Of a stretch of 64,000 bases of DNA, positions 55,801 through 64,000 are shown piece by piece (position 1 is the stretch's first letter; the number at the start of each line of letters is the position of its first letter). Below the pieces are notes generated by a model. It saw only the letters and a program-made list of their open reading frames with translations, did not search any database and was not told where the DNA came from. Source of the stretch: Ferrimicrobium acidiphilum DSM 19497 (GTDB lineage Bacteria; Actinomycetota; Acidimicrobiia; Acidimicrobiales; Acidimicrobiaceae). Location of the stretch: contig NZ_JXUW01000004.1 in the NCBI RefSeq assembly GCF_000949255.1, positions 111,728 to 175,727 of the forward strand, written 5' to 3'. A program made the position numbers and the translations under genes.

Positions 55801-57529
55801 CTTTGACCATCGCCACATCTTCCTTGATCCAGACCCTGAACCTGAGGTTTCGTGGCAGGCACGTGCTGCCATCTTCTCACAAGGGGCCGGCACGAGTTGG
55901 GAGGACTATCCAGAATCCGCCATATCGACGGGAGGCGGTGTCTTCTCTCGCAACGTGAAGGCGATCAAGATCTCTCCCCAGGTTGCCGAGGTTCTCGAGA
56001 TACCAGTAGGTTCGTATGAGCCCAATCAGCTGATCAGACATATCCTCCAGGCGCCAGTAGACCTACTCTTCAACGGTGGCATCGGCACCTACGTCAAGGC
56101 ATCAACCGAAGCCAATATCGAGGTCGCCGACAAGGCTAATGACTCTGTTCGTGTAAACGGCAACGAGGTTAGAGCACGTGTCATCGGTGAGGGGGGCAAT
56201 CTAGGGATGACACAACTCGGTCGCATCGAATATTGTTTGAGTGGAGGTCGGTGCAACACCGACTCGATCGACAACTCGGCCGGTGTCGACACCTCTGACC
56301 ACGAAGTCAATATCAAAATCGCACTTGACGCTCTTGTTCACCAAAATGAACTCTCCGTGGATCAACGCAACGAAGTGTTGGCCCAGTGCGTCTCCGAGGT
56401 CGAAACACAGGTGCTTGCCGATAACGTCTATCAGAATTGGGCTCTCTCGGCGGCCGAGGTTCGCTATGACCATTCTTGGGGAGAGATCACCCGTCTGCTC
56501 ACTCATCTTGTCGACTCTGCTGGACTCGCACCCGGGGTCGAGCATCTGCCGAACCCGTCGGTGATCGCGGCGAACCCACCGAATAGAAAGTTAACAAGAG
56601 CCGAGCTCTCTATCATCATCTCGTACGTAAAACTCGACCTCAATCAGCAGTTGATGGAGAGCTCGCTCCTCGATCACCCGTTAACCGACGGCCTCTACGA
56701 GGAGTACTTTCCGTTGCCCGTTCGCCAACGGATCAGACAACTCTCGTTACGGCATCCTTTGCGTCGCGAACTAATAGCTACCACGATCGCAAATGTAATC
56801 GTCAACCATGTTGGTGTCTTTGGAGTTCAGGCGATCGCAGCTGCAGCTAACATCTCGATCGTTAAGGCAGCTGAATATATCTACTTAGCCCTCCTCGTCT
56901 CCGATGCGCGCGCTACGGTTCGTCGTCTTCTCTGGTCAACTGGAGTATCGTTCGAGGCAAGGATGGATGCCTACCTTGGCTTCCAGGATCTCGTTTGCAC
57001 GTCAGCTCTCGAACTCCGCCTCGTCGTCGACGAGCCCGAAAGGCTATTCGACAGTGAGGACCTGGGCGAACTCACCAACCGGGTTAAGACCGTTGCTCAC
57101 GCACTGAGTACGCGTGATGACCTGCCGACTAGCTGGCAGCAGCGTCGAGAGTTCCTGACTCAAGCCCAGATCGACTCCCAAATCTCCGATCTCCTCGTCC
57201 CAGGACGGACTCTCGCCCTGTATCTCTCGTTGCTGGTAGATCAAGGTAACAGCGTGGGCGATCTTGAGGAGTTTGCCGACTCTCTCTACCAGCATGAACT
57301 CGCTAGTGGTATTGTCACCACCCGAGAACTCCTCTCGGACGTGCCTACGACCGATCTATCGTCGATCCTCGCACAACAACAGGTGCAGGATCGGCTAAAC
57401 AATCTCTCTCGTTCCATCTACCATGGGCAATCGTTTGTTGACAGTGTCAAGAATGCAGTTGGATATGTTGCTGAGAATCTAGAGCGAGGAGAGATGCTAC
57501 AAGCCTTGCTAGAGAGTCTTAAGTTCTAG
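52862..57529 (+). CDS. gdh: Large NAD-specific glutamate dehydrogenase (GDH180 type)
   Basis: A 1555-residue enzyme that deaminates glutamate to 2-oxoglutarate, feeding the citric acid cycle. The N-terminal half is the long regulatory region of the family. The catalytic part is clear from about residue 780: HLRGGPVARGGIRFSDRMED, VPVGSKGGFIVKD, HYLVVAADKGTATFSDIAN, GGSHGFDHKQMGITAKGAW, FNGGIGTYVKAS and VIGEGGNLGMTQ. TTG at 52862 has AAAGGAG 6 nt upstream. It stands alone between a divergent membrane gene and bluB. Confidence 0.95.
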   Translation: MTLTSKRPTKNPVFSGLKERLRELESQLGTPDKRKAFLGFARSFTAHIDPEEETAFSTDFVVSALIAQLHTLDAITADDMCVMEVVRGSDVLRVRCQPDGISELESVFSTMRAPGTMVSIVSNDMEFLVDTFLQTIREKSDRLTTIHPILERSDLVDYGCNVSSAQPTELLSFFAAQFPIAVTKVEAEQLLRTLAKRYQQLYHFNRDRDRMLSDLLHLIEEQEFPMNGKTEPPVSNSAFSHFLPFAEIRRPKKGERLDLGITREDVAIDRHWPRGLGSNYHIQVLPARSEILDFSQLRAVSFKTPEGEVDFVGIFRPQRTGAIGLAAPEVADRLDTARKRLNLLPTSHSYRVLQDFVTSLNIDTVLALPINDFLELARSGLLVEEVSRTQVFLSQAPTGPRRLLVLVPGDRVELGIEDRIDDTLANYCDGVPKRVGRFFSERRLVLEYILLGSLTPDGLDKLAEELDRVTTPWRTRIRSKLRQELNPDLLPKVLGALDLVAESVEESYQQEENDSFIISDLTAIASLLESDRRLSSRLLVDVNGELRLHLILLGSRLSLSQILPVIENFGLKVLDEQPYRGRSGNRELWIIDLGLVVEDDDSLERLRNGRVRERVEQSLASIWHGEEENDQLNQLAIAAELNPEEISVVRALASYMRLTNLGYSEAYCQQALVSQPTLARMLVRLFYTRFDPEVSDLDRGESSDRLIASLEEALGNVTSLDQDKVLRGMKELILAMLRTNLFQTDRKAVAFKIDPRMLSFLPEPKPRYEIYMRNETTEAVHLRGGPVARGGIRFSDRMEDFRTEILGLMKAQTVKNAVIVPVGSKGGFIVKDLDPKGRNATKIERSYRVFMETLLSLTDNLVDGKVVPPERTVRHDGPDHYLVVAADKGTATFSDIANEISINHGYWLGDAFASGGSHGFDHKQMGITAKGAWVSVEHLFDAVGIDVARTPIRAVGIGDLSGDVFGNGTLRSHQLKLVAAFDHRHIFLDPDPEPEVSWQARAAIFSQGAGTSWEDYPESAISTGGGVFSRNVKAIKISPQVAEVLEIPVGSYEPNQLIRHILQAPVDLLFNGGIGTYVKASTEANIEVADKANDSVRVNGNEVRARVIGEGGNLGMTQLGRIEYCLSGGRCNTDSIDNSAGVDTSDHEVNIKIALDALVHQNELSVDQRNEVLAQCVSEVETQVLADNVYQNWALSAAEVRYDHSWGEITRLLTHLVDSAGLAPGVEHLPNPSVIAANPPNRKLTRAELSIIISYVKLDLNQQLMESSLLDHPLTDGLYEEYFPLPVRQRIRQLSLRHPLRRELIATTIANVIVNHVGVFGVQAIAAAANISIVKAAEYIYLALLVSDARATVRRLLWSTGVSFEARMDAYLGFQDLVCTSALELRLVVDEPERLFDSEDLGELTNRVKTVAHALSTRDDLPTSWQQRREFLTQAQIDSQISDLLVPGRTLALYLSLLVDQGNSVGDLEEFADSLYQHELASGIVTTRELLSDVPTTDLSSILAQQQVQDRLNNLSRSIYHGQSFVDSVKNAVGYVAENLERGEMLQALLESLKF

Positions 57530-57576
57530 CTTCGCTACCATCAATTACGCTAGCGGCGCAGCGATCACGGGGACTC

Positions 57577-58263
57577 TCATTTGGTCTTCTCCGCTACCTC
57601 GCCAGGCAGATCAACGAGACGCTCTATGTCGACGTGCTCTCCAAACCTACCCATATGCACATGCGGGCGCAGAGGGCGTCGGGCCTGCCAATTCAAGCGT
57701 TCGAGGTCTGGTATCTGTTCAAAATGGGTAACTGGGCCGAGGCAGAGCCAAGCGATTGGTCTGATATTCGCCGGCAGCCCTACGAGATCGGCCAGGAAGT
57801 CCTCTCGATAGAACGAGACCCAGCCAACTCCAATGCTCTCTGCAGTGGCCGCAAGCCAAAGATTTTCGATCGCGAGACAGACCGAGTACAGCCCTGCGTC
57901 ATCGATCGCATGTCGACCAAGCACATGCGGAGACCCTCGCTGTGGATCGTAGGTGACGACTATGCCAAGGCTCGCCTCTAGGATTCCTTCGATTTTGATC
58001 CTCTGAAAACGTTCACGAGCGTCGTCATCCAGCATGGATTCGAAGGTGGTCCTCTCCTCATAGACATGCTCGTAGAAGGCGCGTCTTGTTCCCTCTGACT
58101 CGACCAAGACAAAGTCCCACGGCTGTGACATTCCTACGCTTGGAGCGCCGTGGGCCGCGGCTAGGACTCTGCCGAGCACTCCGGAGTCAAGTTCCGCGCC
58201 GGTGAACTGTCCACGGACATCGCGACGTCCAAAAATAACCTGATAGAAACTATCTCGATCCAC
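57577..58263 (-). CDS. bluB: 5,6-dimethylbenzimidazole synthase
   Basis: Flavin-destroying enzyme that converts reduced FMN to dimethylbenzimidazole, the lower base of cobalamin. Signatures are IFGRRDVRGQFTG, AAHGAPSVGMSQPWDFVLVE, VTYDPQRGSPHVLGRHA, YSVCLAIENLWLAATAE and GVGWVSFYRED. GTG at 58263 has AAGGGGA upstream; the frame runs 28 codons further without a site. It complements cobT at 28 kb. It is divergent from the ABC exporter gene. Confidence 0.93.
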   Translation of the reverse strand: MDRDSFYQVIFGRRDVRGQFTGAELDSGVLGRVLAAAHGAPSVGMSQPWDFVLVESEGTRRAFYEHVYEERTTFESMLDDDARERFQRIKIEGILEASLGIVVTYDPQRGSPHVLGRHAIDDAGLYSVCLAIENLWLAATAESIGVGWVSFYREDFLADLVGLPANIRPIAWLCLGPVTHFEQIPDLERLNWQARRPLRPHVHMGRFGEHVDIERLVDLPGEVAEKTK

Positions 58264-58337
58264 GAGTTCCCCTTCTCTTCCAAAACCTCGCCTCAGGCTA
58301 CTAGCCTTTTGGGAATGCATACAACCAGACGACGCCA

Positions 58338-60224
58338 GTGAACACAATGCGTGGCCTTCGGAACAGGAGCTCGACTCCGGTATCCGTAAAGGACATCGAC
58401 AGCCGAACGCTTGGCCGCGCTTGGCAGGTTACCAAAGAATTTCGCTTTGGGATCACCCTGTACTTGCTGGCGATCCTTCTGGCGGCGCTCTTCGGCTCAC
58501 TGACTCCTCTACTATTCAAGGATCTTATTAACAATGCCATTCCTCGAGGTTCTGTCCACCTTCTGATCATCTACGCCGTCATTCTCGGAGTCCTAACCTT
58601 GGCCCAGACTGGGGTTGGCGTACTCAGCCGTTATCTTCAGTCGGTGATCGGCGAGGGGATTATATATCGGCTTCGGATTCGACTCTTTGAACACATGCAG
58701 ACGCTCTCTCTCAGCTTTTTCACGCACTCTCAAACCGGCTCCATCATCTCTCGCGTAAACAACGACGTGGTCGCCTCGCAGCAGGTAGTCGGTACACTCG
58801 GATCACTCGTCTCCGACGTGGCGACTCTTGTCTTCACACTATTTTTCATGTTCGAGCTTTCACCGCAGGTGACCATTCTCGCTCTGCTCATCGTACCGGT
58901 ACTCATAGCCTTGGATCGCCTACTCGGAAAGAGATTGACGCGATATGCCCGAGTCCAGATGCAGGCAAATGCTGAGATGTCCGCTTTCGAACAAGAACGC
59001 TTCAATGTATCCGGTTCACTACTGGTCTCTTTGTTCGGCAATCGGAGCAGGGAGTCAGAGCAGTTTCGGACCCAGGCGGCCGAGGTCAGGGAGGCGGGTA
59101 TTCGCTTCGCCCTTTTTGGACGTCTCTACTACAGCACCCTAGCACTCATGGGTGGTATTGGCACTGTGGCGGTCTACGCCATCGGTGGAGACGAGGCGAT
59201 CCACCATGTGCTCACGCTCGGGGCACTAGTCGCCTTGGCGCAGTACGTCACAAAGCTCTTTGCACCGCTAACCGATCTCTCCTCGGCCCGTGTGAATCTA
59301 TTGCAGGCGCTAGTGAGCTTTGATCGTGTCTACGAGGTGCTGGATCTGACTCCAGAGGTACAGAACCCCACGCAGCCGATCCACCTACCCAAACCGGCCG
59401 GCCAGATCAACTTTGAGCACGTAAGCTTCAAGTATCCCTCCGCCACACCATTAGCCAGCCTCGCCAAGAACCCGGTCGCAACCGAACCCGTGAACAATGA
59501 CTATGCCCTATTCGATGTCAACATGACCCTCGAACAGGGCACCATGACCGCACTCGTTGGACAGTCAGGTGCAGGCAAGACCACCATAACAAATCTGATC
59601 ACCCGTCTATACGACCCTACCGATGGATCGATCAGCTTCGACGGCGTTGATCTCCGTGCGCTCGACATTGAGACACTGCGAATGCTCATTGGAGTCGTGT
59701 CCCAAGACCCGTTCCTCTTTCACGACACCGTCAGGTCCAATCTGTTGTACGCCAACATTCATGCTACCACCCAGGAGCTGTCCGCAGCGGTGGAGGCGAG
59801 TCAACTTGCAGAGCTGATTGAACGACTACCACAAGGCCTAGATACTCTGGTAGGAGAGCGTGGGTATCGACTATCAGGCGGCGAAAAACAGAGGATGTCG
59901 ATCGCCCGCGTGCTGCTCAAGGATCCCAAAGTGGTCGTGCTTGATGAGGCGACCTCGAGCCTTGATTCGACAAACGAGGCTCGCATCCAAGAGGCGATTG
60001 GGCGCACGCTCAAGGGGAGAACATCGCTTGTGATCGCGCATAGGCTCTCGACCGTACTCGACGCTGACATGATAGTGGTCCTAGATCACGGTCGGGTAGC
60101 TGAGGTGGGTCCGCATCGAACGTTAATTGAGCGCCGTGGTCTCTACGCTGAGGTCTTCGAGCGCCAGTTTCGGACGCCGGATACCGCATCCAGGTCCGAT
60201 CAGATCACCCAGACGCCGGAATAG
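58338..60224 (+). CDS. ABC exporter, fused membrane and ATPase domains
   Basis: A 628-residue half-transporter of the MsbA/MDR type. Six transmembrane helices occupy residues 30-320. The ATPase domain has Walker A GQSGAGKTT (about 410), signature LSGGEKQRMSIAR, Walker B KVVVLDEATSSLD and the H-loop IAHRLST. It would work as a homodimer. A roughly 20-residue insertion (ATPLASLAKNPVATEPVNND) before the Walker A strand is unusual. Substrate unknown. Confidence 0.92.
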   Translation: MNTMRGLRNRSSTPVSVKDIDSRTLGRAWQVTKEFRFGITLYLLAILLAALFGSLTPLLFKDLINNAIPRGSVHLLIIYAVILGVLTLAQTGVGVLSRYLQSVIGEGIIYRLRIRLFEHMQTLSLSFFTHSQTGSIISRVNNDVVASQQVVGTLGSLVSDVATLVFTLFFMFELSPQVTILALLIVPVLIALDRLLGKRLTRYARVQMQANAEMSAFEQERFNVSGSLLVSLFGNRSRESEQFRTQAAEVREAGIRFALFGRLYYSTLALMGGIGTVAVYAIGGDEAIHHVLTLGALVALAQYVTKLFAPLTDLSSARVNLLQALVSFDRVYEVLDLTPEVQNPTQPIHLPKPAGQINFEHVSFKYPSATPLASLAKNPVATEPVNNDYALFDVNMTLEQGTMTALVGQSGAGKTTITNLITRLYDPTDGSISFDGVDLRALDIETLRMLIGVVSQDPFLFHDTVRSNLLYANIHATTQELSAAVEASQLAELIERLPQGLDTLVGERGYRLSGGEKQRMSIARVLLKDPKVVVLDEATSSLDSTNEARIQEAIGRTLKGRTSLVIAHRLSTVLDADMIVVLDHGRVAEVGPHRTLIERRGLYAEVFERQFRTPDTASRSDQITQTPE

Positions 60225-60336
60225 TCCGTCAACCATCATGGTCTGAAGCGCACTAAACACAGCTGCAATCAAATAGGCGATGAGAATTTACCTAAAGCGA
60301 CCACCAAGGCCCTCAACCTGTACTAAGTTAGGCGCA

Positions 60337-60360
60337 ATCGGAGTTGAAGTTAACTCCGAT
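60337..60360. promoter_or_regulatory. Inverted repeat upstream of the amino-acid permease
   Basis: ATCGGAGTT (60337-60345) and AACTCCGAT (60352-60360) form a perfect 9-bp repeat with spacer GAAGTT. It is 54 bp before the permease ATG and has no following T-run. It may be an operator or a structured leader. Confidence 0.4.
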
Positions 60361-60413
60361 GGGCTGTGACAGGCTCGTAGACAACTACATGAGAAGTCAG
60401 GGGGACCTACTCA

Positions 60414-62063
60414 ATGCAAACAAGTAAACCCGCCGAGGGAGGGCGACTGCGACGCGAGATGTCGTATATCGACCTGAGCTTTGCCGGACTCGGTGCTATC
60501 ATCGGCTCTGGTTGGCTCTTCGGCGTTCTCTACGCGGCAAACTACGCTGGCCCAGCGGCCATTCTCGCATGGATAATCGCTGCCGTCATTGTTATCTTCA
60601 TTGCGCTCGTGTATGCAGAGCTTTCTGGCATGTTGCCAGAAGCCGGTGGAATCACGCGCTTTCCGCATTTTACCCATGGATCGCTCGTTGGCTTTATCAT
60701 GAGTTGGGGAGCCTTCCTTGGTTATGCAGCGGTTCCAGCTATCGAAGCTGAAGCCGTAGTTCAGTATGCGCAACACTACATAACCTCATTCCAGAACAAC
60801 AGCACCTTAGACTTCATCGTTGAGGCGATCATTCTCCTCATCTTCTACGCGATCAACGTCTATGGGGTCAAGGTCTTTGCCAAGATCAATAGCGTGGTCA
60901 CGTTCTTGAAGTTCATCACGCCGACACTGACGATCATTGTGATCCTCTTTGTCGCCAAGCACTGGGGCAACTATACAGCTACCACGACGCATGGCTTCAT
61001 GCCCTATGGGACAGCAGGTATCTTCATCGCAGTCTCCTCGGGTGGAATCATTTTCTCGCTACTAGGTTTTCGCCAAGCCGTAGACTTGGCTGGCGAGGCG
61101 AAGAATCCCCAGCGTGACGTCCCGCGTGCCATCCTTACCGCCATTCTGCTTGGTGCGCTCGTATACACCCTGGTTCAGGTGGTGTTCATCGCAGCTCTTC
61201 CGCCAAACGCAATAGCTAAAGGCTGGGCATCGCTGGCGTATACATCACCTTTCGCACAGGTGGCTACCATTATCGGTCTCGGCTGGTTGGCGTCGATTCT
61301 CTATGCTGACGCCGTCCTTTCACCGTCAGGTACCGGACTGGTCTATCTCTCCTCTGGCGGACGTGTTGTGCTCGGCTCCGCTCGCAATAACTATCTTGGC
61401 AACAAGTTCCGCGGCATCTCCGAGCGCTTCGGTGTTCCAATTTGGGCGATGTCGATCACCGTACTTTTCGCCATCGTCTTCCTCCTGCCGTTCCCAAGTT
61501 GGCAGAGCCTTGTGGGAGTCATCTCTTCCGCAACTGCATTTACCTACGTCATGGGTCCTGTCTCGCTTGCGGTATTTCGCAAGTACCACAACGACAAGTA
61601 TCGCCCATTCAGACTGGGTGGAGCCAAGGTATTCGGCGTCCTCGCCTTCATCGGTGGTACCCTGATTATCTACTGGTCGGGTTGGGCAGTTGACTGGAAA
61701 CTGGTGGTTGGGATTCTCGGCGGGACCGTCGTCTATCTGATTGCCTCAGCTCTCGGTGCCCCAGTCGAAAAGATCACGCGCCAAGATTGGCAATCTGGGA
61801 TCTGGCTTCCGGTCTACCTCCTTGCCATGATGGCCATCGCTTACTTTGGTGCGGCGAGGTTTGGTGCTCCATTCAACAACCACAAAGGTTTGATTCACTA
61901 TCCCTTTGACCTCATCGTTGATGTCGTTGTCGCCCTGGTCTTTTATGCCTGGGCTGTCGCCTCTGGCAGAAACAGCGACGATACTGAACAGGCTTTTGTC
62001 AGAGCTTCTACGCTTAGGCGTGGAATACAAGAGGGTGAAGGCGAGGCAAGCCTTGCTGACTAG
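60414..62063 (+). CDS. APC-family amino acid permease
   Basis: A 549-residue transporter with about 12-13 membrane segments. The start region SYIDLSFAGLGAIIGSGWLFG is the APC signature with the unwound substrate-binding helix. The second, GGIIFSLLGFRQAVDLAGEAKNPQRDVPRAI, is typical of the family. ATG at 60414 has GGGGG upstream, and a strong terminator follows. Substrate unknown; an amino acid:proton symport is the family expectation. Confidence 0.9.
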   Translation: MQTSKPAEGGRLRREMSYIDLSFAGLGAIIGSGWLFGVLYAANYAGPAAILAWIIAAVIVIFIALVYAELSGMLPEAGGITRFPHFTHGSLVGFIMSWGAFLGYAAVPAIEAEAVVQYAQHYITSFQNNSTLDFIVEAIILLIFYAINVYGVKVFAKINSVVTFLKFITPTLTIIVILFVAKHWGNYTATTTHGFMPYGTAGIFIAVSSGGIIFSLLGFRQAVDLAGEAKNPQRDVPRAILTAILLGALVYTLVQVVFIAALPPNAIAKGWASLAYTSPFAQVATIIGLGWLASILYADAVLSPSGTGLVYLSSGGRVVLGSARNNYLGNKFRGISERFGVPIWAMSITVLFAIVFLLPFPSWQSLVGVISSATAFTYVMGPVSLAVFRKYHNDKYRPFRLGGAKVFGVLAFIGGTLIIYWSGWAVDWKLVVGILGGTVVYLIASALGAPVEKITRQDWQSGIWLPVYLLAMMAIAYFGAARFGAPFNNHKGLIHYPFDLIVDVVVALVFYAWAVASGRNSDDTEQAFVRASTLRRGIQEGEGEASLAD

Positions 62064-62100
62064 CGGTCTGTAGATGAGAGCTTAAATCCACGGTTCAATC

Positions 62101-62140
62101 AGAGGGCGGCGCAGGTTCGCGCCGCCCTCTAGCTCTTTTT
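62101..62140 (+). terminator. Rho-independent terminator after permease
   Basis: AGAGGGCGGCGC (62101-62112) and GCGCCGCCCTCT (62119-62130) form a perfect 12-bp GC-rich stem with loop AGGTTC, followed by AGCTCTTTTT. This is the strongest terminator in the window and ends the permease transcript. Confidence 0.95.
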
Positions 62141-62268
62141 AGCTCCAGCCCTCATATGAGACGTACAGCACCTCGTTCCAGATGAGCTAGCCACCGAGAT
62201 AGTATGGGACTTCGGATTTAAGTGGGGAAATTAGTCGGGTATAGCCACGCACTAGGGGTGAGTTTGGG

Positions 62269-63715
62269 AGGGTCACAGGGGCTCTGCCAGAATGGGATTA
62301 GTAACAACTCATCACTGGAGGACCCCTGTGGAACAAAATCCTATCCGCATTGCAGAGATCTTGCTCGGTCTAAAGGACGTCAATTTGATTGGTGTCGAGG
62401 ATCTGGGTGACGAAGATTCAAAGACACCCCTTCGGGTCCATATCGAGTGTCTGGGTGAGCGGCCAAAATGCCCAGTCTGTAATGGGATGAGTTATTCCAA
62501 GGGAGGCTCACTAGTAGAGCTGATTGATCTACAAAGCTTTGGCCGTCCCGTAAGGCTCATCTGGCACAAACGCAGGTGGGTGTGCAAGGATGAGACCTGC
62601 ATCGCCCCGTCATGGAGTGATGTGGACACTAGGATCGCAGCCCCAAGGCTAAAGCTCACCGATAGGGCAGCTAGATTCGCAACCCGAGTGGTTGGTAGAG
62701 ACGGGCGATCGGTGTCATCGGTAGCCAGAGAACTCGATTGTGACTGGCACACGATCAATGATGCTGTCATTGCTTATGGGACTCCTCTCGTTGAGGATCC
62801 AAATCGCTTTGGTAAGGTTCGTGCACTCGGATTAGATGAGACCCTGTTCTATCGCGAGGGTCGCTATCGGACCCAGAAGTGGTCTACCTCAATCGTGGAC
62901 GTTATGAGCGCAACCCTTCTTGATGTAGTTCCTGGTAAAGGAGGTGCGGAGCCAAAGAAGTGGATAGCTAGTCAGCCCAGGGAGTGGCGTGATGATATCA
63001 AGTGGGGAACCCTTGACCTGGCTGGTTCCTATAGAGCGGTATTTAAAGAGGCGTTACCCAACGCTGTCCTGGTGGCCGATCCATTCCACCTCATAAAGAT
63101 CGCCAACACTCGCCTTGATGAGACGAGGAGACGAGTACAACAGAACATCCTTGGTCACAGAGGCAGAGGTGGGGATCCGCTCTATCGCATCCGGCGACTC
63201 CTTAATATGGCCAAGGAGAAGCTCACCGAGGGTGCCAACGATAAACTTACTCGCTTCCTTGAGGCTGGAGATCCAGATAACGAGGTAGCTACCAGCTGGC
63301 GAGCCAAGGAGTCCTTACGAGAGCTCTATACCTATCGTGACCCAAAACTCGCCAGAGACCACCTCGATGCCCTCATCAGTGACTTCACCGATAACCAACG
63401 ACCCCCAGAGGTCCAACTACTTGGGAGAACCTTGAAAAGCTGGCATGATGAGATCCTGGCCTGGCACAGCTCCTTTGTGACCAATGGACCGACAGAGTCG
63501 ATGAACAATCTCATTAAGCGGATCAAGCGCATCGCCTTTGGGATGACAAACTTTGCAAACTTTAGAATCAGGGCGCTCCTTAGCGCTGGTAAGCCCGACT
63601 GGTCACCACTAGACACTGTTACCCCGGTGACAACGCAGCTCTCTAGCGCACTTGGTTCGTAACCCGAACCAATCAACCCAATAAGTAAGACATCAGGGAG
63701 AACCCCTTGTCCCCT
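62269..63715 (+). mobile_element. ISL3-family insertion sequence
   Basis: A transposase gene flanked by imperfect inverted repeats. The left, AGGGTCACAGGGGCTCTGCC (62269-62288), matches the reverse complement of 63696-63715 at about 14 of 20 positions. The arrangement and length (about 1.45 kb) suit ISL3. Ends could extend a few bases further; no clear 8-bp target duplication was identified. Confidence 0.75.
62328..63662 (+). CDS. ISL3-family transposase
   Basis: A 444-residue DDE transposase. The N-terminal zinc-binding region has CPVCNG and WVCKDETC. A helix-turn-helix region SVARELDCDWHTINDA follows. Catalytic segments are LGLDETLFY, TLDLAGSYRAVFKEALPNA with ADPFHLIKIAN, and the terminal NGPTESMNNLIKRIKRIAFG with the glutamate. 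GTG at 62328 has GGAGG 6 nt upstream. The frame is intact, so the element may be active. Confidence 0.93.
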   Translation: MEQNPIRIAEILLGLKDVNLIGVEDLGDEDSKTPLRVHIECLGERPKCPVCNGMSYSKGGSLVELIDLQSFGRPVRLIWHKRRWVCKDETCIAPSWSDVDTRIAAPRLKLTDRAARFATRVVGRDGRSVSSVARELDCDWHTINDAVIAYGTPLVEDPNRFGKVRALGLDETLFYREGRYRTQKWSTSIVDVMSATLLDVVPGKGGAEPKKWIASQPREWRDDIKWGTLDLAGSYRAVFKEALPNAVLVADPFHLIKIANTRLDETRRRVQQNILGHRGRGGDPLYRIRRLLNMAKEKLTEGANDKLTRFLEAGDPDNEVATSWRAKESLRELYTYRDPKLARDHLDALISDFTDNQRPPEVQLLGRTLKSWHDEILAWHSSFVTNGPTESMNNLIKRIKRIAFGMTNFANFRIRALLSAGKPDWSPLDTVTPVTTQLSSALGS

Positions 63716-63791
63716 CTTGCCCGTTCACGGGTTGTGTAGCTTAGGCCTCTCCAAATGACGGCCCCAATCTGGCCAGTCACCTCAGATGCGT

Positions 63792-64000
63792 TCAACAACT
63801 TGCCGATTCCTGGTCGATCTTGGTACCGGATTGCCGCTTATTTCCGAAGACCCGTTTTCGTAAGTTATGACAGATTGAGTGCAGCATCCATTCCGTTTGG
63901 GCTCCCGATAGTCCTCGAAGGCGTAGGTGGCCCGCTTTCTGTCTAACTTTCATCTGTCCAAATACTGGTTCGACGATAGCTTTGCGTCTTGCATAGTCGA
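63792..64000 (-). pseudogene. C-terminal end of an IS1182-type transposase, cut by window edge
   Basis: The reverse strand encodes DYARRKAIVEPVFGQMKVRQ, then HLRLRGLSGAQTEWMLHSIC and HNLRKRVFG, ending at the TGA at 63792-63794. The RKAIVEPVFGQ, GL...EW and HNLRK blocks are the last part of the DDE domain in IS1182/IS5-like transposases. The start lies beyond the window, so whether the gene is complete is unknown. Confidence 0.8.

Overview
The window looks like a chromosomal segment of a moderate-G+C actinobacterium of the class Acidimicrobiia, with Ferrimicrobium-like acidophiles the best guess. That placement is inference. It rests on an actinobacterial aa3 oxidase subunit CtaF, a three-helix Rieske protein and diheme QcrC, HelD, a coproheme-type heme route (HemE, HemY-type oxidase, ChdC), frequent GTG/TTG starts and very tight stop/start overlaps.

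Layout. 1-3.7 kb: hom (cut by the edge), lysA and argS on the minus strand, then tRNA-Arg(CCG). 4.2-6.0 kb: a DrrAB-type ABC exporter. 6.0-8.5 kb: an IS607-type element with an intact tnpB and a broken tnpA. 8.5-11.8 kb: murE, a glycosyltransferase, a DedA protein and tatA. 12.3-14.6 kb: a 2-oxoacid/acetoin dehydrogenase E1 pair with a free-standing lipoyl domain. 14.8-15.75 kb: scrap-yard of an IS607 tail abutting a truncated IS21 istA. 16.1-23 kb: one minus-strand cluster for the whole bc1-aa3 respiratory branch. 23-36.3 kb: helD, hemE-hemY, cobT-gtrA, tesB, gltA, several small genes, and a chdC-larE-NIL-unknown cluster. 36.6-38.3 kb: groEL under a CIRCE operator. 38.4-42.4 kb: gpgS-like glucosyltransferase, glycerate kinase, otsA-otsB. 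42.8-46 kb: a TetR regulator, mobA, moaA, moaC, a small membrane protein, tRNA-Ala(CGC). 46.6-49.8 kb: rpiA, a second degenerate IS607 copy, class I aldolase. 50.4-62.1 kb: Thermus-type isocitrate dehydrogenase, a DUF1614-like protein, a giant NAD-glutamate dehydrogenase, bluB, an ABC exporter and an amino-acid permease with a strong terminator. 62.2-64 kb: an ISL3 element and the end of an IS1182-type transposase.

How the genes fit together. Most of the window is core metabolism. It covers respiration (qcr/cta), heme for it (hemE, hemY, chdC), central carbon (gltA, icd, fda, rpiA, E1/lipoyl), nitrogen/glutamate (gdh), compatible solutes (gpgS-like, glycerate kinase, otsAB), molybdenum cofactor (mobA, moaA, moaC) and the lower ligand of cobalamin (bluB makes dimethylbenzimidazole, cobT activates it).

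The accessory part is three related IS607/tnpB loci at different stages of decay. They share a conserved, hairpin-rich 3' tail that I read as a candidate omega RNA. One copy keeps a full TnpB nuclease with its DED residues, zinc finger and tail although its transposase is broken. I consider this and the LarE/NIL cluster the most interesting leads. No CRISPR array, prophage or rRNA operon was seen.
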